Shown in pieces: positions 7,138 through 12,331 of a stretch of 12,331 nucleotides of DNA. How positions within the stretch are numbered: the first letter of the stretch is position 1; every line of letters starts with the position of its first letter. The position numbers and the translations under genes were made by a program. Below the pieces are notes generated by a model, which saw nothing but the letters and a program-made list of their open reading frames with translations, searched no databases and was not told the DNA's origin. Source of the stretch: an uncultured Solobacterium sp. (GTDB lineage Bacteria > Bacillota_I > Bacilli_A > Erysipelotrichales > Erysipelotrichaceae); the NCBI GenBank assembly GCA_938039295.1, contig CALHUY010000011.1, forward strand, positions 1 to 12,331, in the 5' to 3' direction.

Positions 7138-8016
7138 TTATCCTTTAACAGCGCCAGACATTCCTTCAACGTAGAATTTCTGCATGTATACGAATAAGAT
7201 TGCGATTGGAAGAGAGATAATAACCGCACCAGCTGCGAAGCTTGTGTACCATTGGTTAATATATTCTTTCTGCAACATGTTCCATAAACCGATTGCGACT
7301 GTAAATTGATCTGCGTTAGCACGAACAATAACTTTCGCAAAGATAAAGTCTACCCAAGGAGCGATAAATGAAGTCATGACTGTATAGATAATGATTGGCT
7401 TTGATAATGGCATTGTAATTCTTGTAAATACTTGCCATTGTGTAGCACCATCCATAATCGCTGCTTCATCGACAGAACGTGGAATTGTATCAAAGTAACC
7501 CTTGGCAATTTGGAAGCCTAAACCAGTACCAGCAGAATATACGATGATAAGTGCTAAACGTACTGCAGAACCTTCTGTTAAACCAAGTGCCTTTAAGATA
7601 TAGTATTCCGCAATCATAGCCATGAATCCCGGGAATAAACCAAGAATCATTGCTAAGTTCATATAAGGCTTACGTAACTTGAAACGCATACGAGATAAGC
7701 TATATGAAACAGATAATACGAAGAATGTTGAAATAATGCATGTGAATACCGCAATGATGAGTGTATTTCCAAACATACGTGGGAAGTTCAAGACATTACG
7801 GTCTGTAAATAACTTAATGTAGTTTGCAAGTGTATATCCCTTAGGGAAGAATGTACTTACATAGGATCCCGGTTCAGCTCTAAAGCTAGTTAGGATGATC
7901 CAGAAAATTGGTAATACCCATACCGCTGCTAGCATTGCTAGGAATACATGAACGAAGAAGTTACCAACACGACTAGATACGCTCTTTTTATTACGCTTTA
8001 CTGTATTCGTACTCAT
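7138..8016 (-). CDS. malG: Maltodextrin ABC transporter permease MalG-like
   Basis: Second channel subunit of a carbohydrate ABC importer (CUT1 class). The 292 residues carry a cytoplasmic N-terminus and six predicted membrane segments, the first near 22-44. The EAA loop at about 184-203 (EAAIMDGATQWQVFTRITMP) docks on the ATPase. The C-terminus EGMSGAVKG is typical of MalG/MalD proteins. Its ATG overlaps the malF stop by one base (TAATG), indicating translational coupling. The maltodextrin assignment rests on the neighbours (MalE-like receptor, long MalF, GH13 enzyme) and overall resemblance to streptococcal MalD; another alpha-glucoside cannot be excluded. Confidence 0.9.
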   Translation of the reverse strand: MSTNTVKRNKKSVSSRVGNFFVHVFLAMLAAVWVLPIFWIILTSFRAEPGSYVSTFFPKGYTLANYIKLFTDRNVLNFPRMFGNTLIIAVFTCIISTFFVLSVSYSLSRMRFKLRKPYMNLAMILGLFPGFMAMIAEYYILKALGLTEGSAVRLALIIVYSAGTGLGFQIAKGYFDTIPRSVDEAAIMDGATQWQVFTRITMPLSKPIIIYTVMTSFIAPWVDFIFAKVIVRANADQFTVAIGLWNMLQKEYINQWYTSFAAGAVIISLPIAILFVYMQKFYVEGMSGAVKG

Positions 8017-9374
8017 TACATGAACGCCTCCTCATTCTGATAAGACTTCGATCTACGATATGTGATCAATGTGACTGTTGTTAAGATAATGAATGTCAAG
8101 ATACCGATAACTGCACCTAAGTTATAGTACTGTTGATCGATTGTTAACTTGTACAACCATGTTACGAGCAAGTCTGTTTGACCTGCAGTATCTCCAACGT
8201 ATGTTGGTCCACCACCTGATAAGAGGTAGATAACGTTAAAGTTATTGATATTACCAACAAATGATGTAATCAAGTATGGTGTAGTAACAAATAACATGTA
8301 AGGAAGTGTAATCTTGAAGAAGATCTTCACTGGTCCTGCACCATCCATACGAGCTGCTTCATAGAGCTCACCTGGAATGTTCTGTAAGATACCTGTTACC
8401 TGTAACATTGTATATGGAATACCAATCCATAAGTTGATTACGATAATTGTGATTCTAGCCCACATCGCATCTGTTAAGAATGGTAGTGGTGCACTGATTA
8501 ATCCATTATTCTGTAGTAACACGTTGATTGCGCCTGATGGTTGTAACATGATGTTCATAATCATCAAGGAAATAAACTGTGGTACAGCAATAGATAATAC
8601 AAAGCAGAAACGCCAGAATCCTTTTGCCTTTGTTTCCTTACGGTTGATAATCATCGCAAGGATCATACCTGTAATGTAGTTTAAGAATGTCGCAACAAGA
8701 GCCCAAACAACTGTCCAAGCAAGTACATGCCAGAACTGTCTACCCATGTTACCACTGAAGTTTAAGACACGCTTAAACTGTGTTAGTCCATTCCAATCGA
8801 ACAACTGTAAGTGTTCATCTTCTTTGGAATAAGATGTAAATGCCATACTGATCATATAAACTAGTGGCACGATATTGAATACTAAGATACCTGCGCAAGG
8901 TAATGACATCAATGTGATATGTAAGTTTCCATCTAATAGAGACTTCAAATCTTCCTTAAAGCTATTGATGTGTTCATTATTTTCCTTCTTTAGTTGTAGT
9001 TTGTATGCATGTTTGATCTGCAATACCCATAATAGGATAAATCCAGCGATAACAAATAATGCTACAACTCCAAATAAGAGAATAAGTTGTGAGTTATCTC
9101 CGACAGTATATTCAAAAATTTGTTTTGCTTCATTCCACACTTTACCCTGCGCTTCATCACCAAGTGACGGTAGCATTGATAAAGCATGAATACCAGAAGT
9201 AGCCATATATAAGAAGAACGCTACTTCTAGAAGGAATATGAGGCAACCTTTGATTTTCTGCCCTTTCAAAAATATACCAAGTCCCATGAATGGGATGGAT
9301 AGCTTCGTTTGTAAATCACCTGATGTTATCGCTTTTAACACTGTGACTTTATCCTGAATCTTTTTATTTTCCAT
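8016..9374 (-). CDS. malF: Maltodextrin ABC transporter permease MalF-like
   Basis: Channel subunit of the CUT1 importer, 452 residues, long like streptococcal MalC because of an N-terminal extension. Residues 1-150 hold two or three extra hydrophobic segments (near 28-58 and 97-120) before the conserved six-helix core beginning near 153. The core carries the EAA loop at 339-358 (YEAARMDGAGPVKIFFKITLP) and the family LSGGGPT at 385-391. GAGG stands about eight bases before the ATG. The gene follows malE by 83 bases that contain a hairpin and is coupled to malG by a one-base overlap. The function comes from family and context; no catalytic residues are expected. Confidence 0.92.
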   Translation of the reverse strand: MENKKIQDKVTVLKAITSGDLQTKLSIPFMGLGIFLKGQKIKGCLIFLLEVAFFLYMATSGIHALSMLPSLGDEAQGKVWNEAKQIFEYTVGDNSQLILLFGVVALFVIAGFILLWVLQIKHAYKLQLKKENNEHINSFKEDLKSLLDGNLHITLMSLPCAGILVFNIVPLVYMISMAFTSYSKEDEHLQLFDWNGLTQFKRVLNFSGNMGRQFWHVLAWTVVWALVATFLNYITGMILAMIINRKETKAKGFWRFCFVLSIAVPQFISLMIMNIMLQPSGAINVLLQNNGLISAPLPFLTDAMWARITIIVINLWIGIPYTMLQVTGILQNIPGELYEAARMDGAGPVKIFFKITLPYMLFVTTPYLITSFVGNINNFNVIYLLSGGGPTYVGDTAGQTDLLVTWLYKLTIDQQYYNLGAVIGILTFIILTTVTLITYRRSKSYQNEEAFM

Positions 9375-9401
9375 ACGATTACCTCAATTCTATAAACGAA
9401 G

Positions 9402-9439
9402 AAGAATGCGGTTAAAATAAGTATCTCAACCACATTCTT
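9402..9439 (-). terminator. Hairpin between malE and malF
   Basis: In the minus-strand RNA AAGAAUGUGGUU (9439-9428) pairs over 12 bases with AACCGCAUUCUU (9413-9402) around a 14-base loop. One pair is U-G in this direction but a C-A mismatch on the plus strand, so the structure is built for the minus transcript. No proper U-tract follows. It may act as a partial terminator or as a 3' stabiliser that keeps the binding protein mRNA more abundant than the permease mRNA. Confidence 0.65.
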
Positions 9440-9457
9440 TTAATCAGTAATGCAATA

Positions 9458-10696
9458 TTATTGAACGGAAGCAGTGTTCATTGCCTTGTTCATGCTCTCT
9501 GTCTTTTCAGCAGCATTTTCGTGTGTTACTGTACCGGCAACGATTTCCTTACCCATTGATTCTGCTGGTGTCCAATATTGACCCATGCCTGACTGTAGTG
9601 GCTGTACGATTGAAGCAAAGTCCATTGTATCCATCTGTGCCTTAGCCAATGCATCAGAAACATTCAATGATGTATCTGTAGGAATGATATTACGTAATTC
9701 GTAGTGAGCCTGTTGAGCCTTTGCACTACCTAAGAATGAAGCCAATGCAACTGCAACTTCTGGATTCTTACTTGTTGGGTTAACACCAATAGCCTTAGAA
9801 CCTGCGAATGCCTTTAACTGAACTTCCTTACCGTTTAAGTTGTACTTAGGAGGAGCTACGATACCAACGTTTTCTTCACCTAAAGCATCAACAACTGCCT
9901 TGTAATCCCATGCACCAGAGAAGAATGCATTGATTGTGCCATCAGCTAATGTGCTTGGTGTTAGACCAGCCGCATCCTTGAAGTTAGGATTCTTAACTAA
10001 GTCAACTAAATAATTTGTAACTGCTGTACCCTTATCGCCACCGAAGTCGATACCAGCCTTAGCATCTGTTCCATTAGCACCGAATAATGTGCATCCGTTA
10101 GCTGCATAGAATGCTGCGATATACCAAGAGTTAGAGATTGGGAAGCCAACCTTACCCTTTGTAAGCATTGTATCTAAGTTCTTTACATCATCTTCTGTAA
10201 AGACGCGCTTGTCATAGTACATGAACCATGTGTTTGCTGTAAATGGAACACCGTATACAGAGTTTTCATAAGTTACTGTATCAACAGTAACATCACTGTT
10301 GTTCTTCTTGATTGCTTCTACTGCAGATCCACCTAATTCAGCGATTGCGTTAGCCTTTAATAAATCTGGAATCTGGTCGTTTGCGAACATGTAAACGTCA
10401 GCTGCTGCTGATGGGTCAGCTGCTACTAATGTCTTCGCATCACCTTCAGGACATACACCTGTGTTGAATGTTAACTTCCATTCTGGGTGAGCTTCTTGGA
10501 AAGCATCTAATTGCTTCTTGAGCCAGTTGCCCTGTTCTTCTGATTGGTCTTCAGATGGTGTCCACACTGTAAGTGTAACTTCCTTAGAATCTGAAGTTGT
10601 TGTGTTTGATTCCTTCTTGCTGCCGCCGCATCCTGCTAATACAGAGACACCCATTAAAGCAGCTAAACCAAGTGATACTAACTTTGTACTTTTCAT
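9458..10696 (-). CDS. malE: Maltodextrin-binding lipoprotein MalE-like
   Basis: Extracellular sugar-binding receptor of the importer, 412 residues, class of extracellular solute-binding protein family 1. The signal peptide ends in lipobox LAGC, with acylated cysteine C23, followed by a short GGSKKESNTT linker. The mature part has family features such as VTLTVWTPSEDQ at about 39-50, ADVYMFANDQIPDL and NAFFSGAWDY, where aromatic residues typical of maltose-binding sites occur. GGAGG stands five bases before the ATG. It is the first gene after the regulated promoter at 10764-10792 and is separated from malF by a hairpin. Maltodextrin specificity is inferred from context; the binding-site residues cannot be matched reliably by eye. 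Confidence 0.9.
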   Translation of the reverse strand: MKSTKLVSLGLAALMGVSVLAGCGGSKKESNTTTSDSKEVTLTVWTPSEDQSEEQGNWLKKQLDAFQEAHPEWKLTFNTGVCPEGDAKTLVAADPSAAADVYMFANDQIPDLLKANAIAELGGSAVEAIKKNNSDVTVDTVTYENSVYGVPFTANTWFMYYDKRVFTEDDVKNLDTMLTKGKVGFPISNSWYIAAFYAANGCTLFGANGTDAKAGIDFGGDKGTAVTNYLVDLVKNPNFKDAAGLTPSTLADGTINAFFSGAWDYKAVVDALGEENVGIVAPPKYNLNGKEVQLKAFAGSKAIGVNPTSKNPEVAVALASFLGSAKAQQAHYELRNIIPTDTSLNVSDALAKAQMDTMDFASIVQPLQSGMGQYWTPAESMGKEIVAGTVTHENAAEKTESMNKAMNTASVQ

Positions 10697-10723
10697 GTTA
10701 TCCTCCCGAAAAAGTTTATATAT

Positions 10724-10751
10724 TTGTAAACGTTACTGGAAACGTTTACAA
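10724..10751. promoter_or_regulatory. Operator: 28-base perfect inverted repeat upstream of malE
   Basis: The arms TTGTAAACGTT (10724-10734) and AACGTTTACAA (10741-10751) are exact reverse complements separated by six bases. Each arm holds an ACGT core typical of LacI/GalR operators, and the two CG centres are 12 bases apart. On the minus strand TGTAAACGTTTCCA (10750-10737) also fits the CcpA cre consensus with one mismatch. The site begins about six bases after the predicted transcription start of malE, a position suited to repression. The likely binders are the LacI-family protein encoded at 11997-12331 and/or CcpA. Confidence 0.75.
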
Positions 10752-10763
10752 CACTATAGTTTT

Positions 10764-10792
10764 ATTTTATGCAAAGCGCTTTCAAATTTCAA
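10764..10792 (-). promoter_or_regulatory. Promoter of malE with cre-like site in the spacer
   Basis: TTGAAA (minus strand, 10792-10787) and TAAAAT (10769-10764) are separated by exactly 17 bases, a strong sigma-A match. The spacer contains the palindrome AAAGCGCTTT (10773-10782) within TTGAAAGCGCTTTGCA, close to a cre site but shifted by one base at its end. CcpA bound there would cover the promoter. Predicted start near 10757. Confidence 0.75.
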
Positions 10793-10816
10793 TATCTTTT
10801 TTATGAAATTTTAAAA

Positions 10817-11995
10817 TTAATACTCTAAGTTCTGATGAGATTCTTTACCAAAGAGGTGCATGACATTACCACCAAATGTAAAGTTGATCTTATCGCCAAT
10901 CTTGAATGTCTTGCCACCGAGGTCTAATGTTGGAACGATGATAATGCTATCCTTACCGCATGCATTTACGTGTAAGTGGATTGCAGATCCCATCATTTCA
11001 CTCACATCAACTGTACCTTCGATTGTCTTTCCGCTTTCACCACCAAGTGAGATATGTTCTGGACGAACACCTACTGTAATTGGCTGTGGTTGTACATTCT
11101 TTCCAGCTAAGATAGCTTGCTTCTCTTCAGAAACTTCCATCACAGCACCGTCTAACTTCACACAGTACTTGCCAGCTTCATTCTTTAAGAGCTCACCACT
11201 GTAGAAGTTCATCTGTGGCATACCGATAAAGCCTGCTACGAACTCATTGATTGGGTGATCGAATAACTGTTGTGGTGTTCCCACCTGTTGGATAACACCA
11301 TCCTTCATGATAACGATACGGTCACCAAGTGTCATCGCTTCTGTCTGGTCATGTGTTACATAGATAAATGTTGCCTTAATCTTCTGTCTTAACTTGATGA
11401 TTTCAGCACGCATCTGGTTTCTTAATTTTGCGTCTAAGTTAGAGAGTGGTTCATCCATCAAGAGTAACTTTGGATCACGCACAATTGCACGTCCGATCGC
11501 AACACGCTGTCTTTGTCCACCGGATAAAGCCTTAGGCTTACGGTCAAGATATGGTGTTAAGTCAAGAATTTCTGCTGCTTCTTCAACCTTTACCTTAATT
11601 TCATCAGCTGGAACTTTATGCATCTTGAGTGGGAATTCAAGATTCTGACGAACACTCATATGTGGATATAGCGCATAGTTCTGGAAAACCATCGCAATAT
11701 CACGATCCTTAGGAGAAACGTTGTTCATTAATTTTCCATCGATAAACAATTCTCCACGTGTAATATCTTCTAATCCCGCAACCATTCGTAATGTTGTAGA
11801 TTTACCGCAACCAGAAGGACCTACTAATACAACGAATTCTTCATCGCCGATTTCTAAGTTAAAATCATCAACCGCAACCACACCTTCATCTGTGATCTTT
11901 AGGTTTGTTTTCTTTACTTCGCCCTTCTTTTTCTTTTTTACCTCAACACTATTTGGGTAAATTTTTTGGACATGCTTTAGACTTACTGTTGACAT
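10817..11995 (-). CDS. msmX: MsmX/MalK-type sugar ABC transporter ATP-binding protein
   Basis: Cytoplasmic ATPase energising carbohydrate ABC import. I choose the ATG at 11995 (392 residues, MSTVSLKHVQKIYPNS) because GGAGG stands nine bases upstream. The longer frame to 12067 would run back inside the preceding gene and add residues foreign to the family. It shows Walker A GPSGCGKST (59-67), Q105, signature LSGGQRQRV (157-165), Walker B LLLMDEP (177-183) and H215. A TOBE/MalK-type regulatory domain covers about 260-392. Between the first strand and the VAVDDFNLEI strand it carries a lysine-rich insertion of about 20 residues (19-38). It begins one base after the regulator gene's stop and is followed by the malE promoter with no clear terminator between. 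Confidence 0.93.
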   Translation of the reverse strand: MSTVSLKHVQKIYPNSVEVKKKKKGEVKKTNLKITDEGVVAVDDFNLEIGDEEFVVLVGPSGCGKSTTLRMVAGLEDITRGELFIDGKLMNNVSPKDRDIAMVFQNYALYPHMSVRQNLEFPLKMHKVPADEIKVKVEEAAEILDLTPYLDRKPKALSGGQRQRVAIGRAIVRDPKLLLMDEPLSNLDAKLRNQMRAEIIKLRQKIKATFIYVTHDQTEAMTLGDRIVIMKDGVIQQVGTPQQLFDHPINEFVAGFIGMPQMNFYSGELLKNEAGKYCVKLDGAVMEVSEEKQAILAGKNVQPQPITVGVRPEHISLGGESGKTIEGTVDVSEMMGSAIHLHVNACGKDSIIIVPTLDLGGKTFKIGDKINFTFGGNVMHLFGKESHQNLEY

Positions 11996-11996
11996 C

Positions 11997-12331
11997 TTAC
12001 TTTTCCTCCACTGGTTTTTTGATACTAATACTTTCTCCCGCCAATACATGGAATGGAATAATTTCATGTATTACAGGTTTATTATAATTTAATCTTAATA
12101 ACAAGTCATCTACACTTCGTTTAGCAAGTTGTGCTGCATCTTGTTCGACGGTAGCCAAACGTGGTGTTGCATACCTTGCAAAGTCGATTCCATCGTTGCC
12201 AATAATCGATATATCTTTTGGAACCTTTAACTTACGATCACTAATTGCACGTAGTGCACCAAGTGCTACAACGTCACTGACTGCGTAGATTGCAGTGACT
12301 TCTGGATAGTGGTCCAATAGTTTCATGGTTC
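11997..12331 (-). CDS. LacI-family transcriptional regulator, C-terminal part (runs off the window)
   Basis: Only the last ~111 residues are inside the window; the DNA-binding domain lies beyond the right edge. The visible part is the C-terminal half of the periplasmic-binding-like effector domain. It has the family signatures AIYAVSDVVALGALRA, then VPKDISIIGNDGIDFARYATPRLATVEQD. The ATG at 12326 is internal, as the frame stays open to the edge. The stop codon is one base from the msmX ATG, and the msmX ribosome binding site lies inside its last codons. Because it heads the maltodextrin cluster it is probably the MalR-type repressor of the malE operator, but the effector and operator cannot be shown from the fragment. 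Confidence 0.9.
   Translation of the reverse strand, partial: TMKLLDHYPEVTAIYAVSDVVALGALRAISDRKLKVPKDISIIGNDGIDFARYATPRLATVEQDAAQLAKRSVDDLLLRLNYNKPVIHEIIPFHVLAGESISIKKPVEEK
12005..12009 (-). promoter_or_regulatory. Ribosome binding site deciding the msmX start
   Basis: GGAGG on the minus strand lies nine bases before the ATG at 11995 and within the last codons (Glu-Glu-Lys-stop) of the regulator gene. It supports the shorter 392-residue start and translational coupling with the regulator. Confidence 0.8.

Noticed and set aside
7083..7340. Minus-strand frame of 85 codons overlapping the malG end
   Set aside because: It overlaps malG in another frame, and its composition looks like a shadow of the permease gene.
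10806..10818. AATTTTAAAATT palindrome at the msmX end as terminator
   Set aside because: It has no GC pairs and no U-tract, so it cannot form a credible intrinsic terminator.
11996..12067. Longer start for the MsmX-type ATPase at 12067
   Set aside because: It would overlap the LacI-family gene by about 70 bases, the added residues are unlike the family, and a good ribosome binding site serves the ATG at 11995.

Overview
The window reads as ordinary core chromosome of a low-GC Gram-positive bacterium (Bacillota). The pointers are an AT-rich sequence, strong GGAGG-type ribosome binding sites, lipoprotein solute-binding proteins (no periplasmic forms), a T-box riboswitch, cre/LacI-type operators and Streptococcus/Clostridia-style maltodextrin transporter proteins. 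Erysipelotrichia or a neighbouring class would fit, but the genus cannot be fixed from this sequence alone. Every real gene is on the minus strand, so transcription runs from high to low coordinates.

Layout in transcription order. (1) 12331-4729 is a maltodextrin uptake and utilisation cluster. It holds the C-terminal end of a LacI-family regulator, an MsmX/MalK-type ATPase, a MalE-like lipoprotein, MalF and MalG permeases, a HAD-superfamily protein and an intracellular GH13 alpha-glucosidase. A sigma-A promoter with cre/LacI-type operator sequences lies between the ATPase and malE. Hairpins lie between malE and malF and between malG and the HAD gene. (2) 4728-4354 is a 375-base stretch without a gene. 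It carries a promoter with helically phased A-tracts and a complete methionine-type T-box leader with its terminator. (3) 4353-1793 is the metN-metI-metQ methionine ABC transporter, closed by a strong intrinsic terminator. (4) 1658-117 is guaA (GMP synthetase) with its own promoter. The last ~116 bases hold only a short direct repeat and an unconvincing open frame running off the left edge.

How the genes work together. The lipoprotein captures maltodextrin outside the cell, MalF-MalG form the channel and the MsmX-type ATPase drives import. The GH13 enzyme then hydrolyses the imported oligosaccharide in the cytoplasm. The partial LacI-family regulator, and probably CcpA, would control the malE promoter. 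The metNIQ genes import methionine when uncharged tRNA-Met stabilises the antiterminator of the T-box. I found no RNA gene other than the T-box leader, no mobile element and no CRISPR array. I also found no clearly undescribed system. The most interesting points are regulatory architecture and a few unusual protein features.
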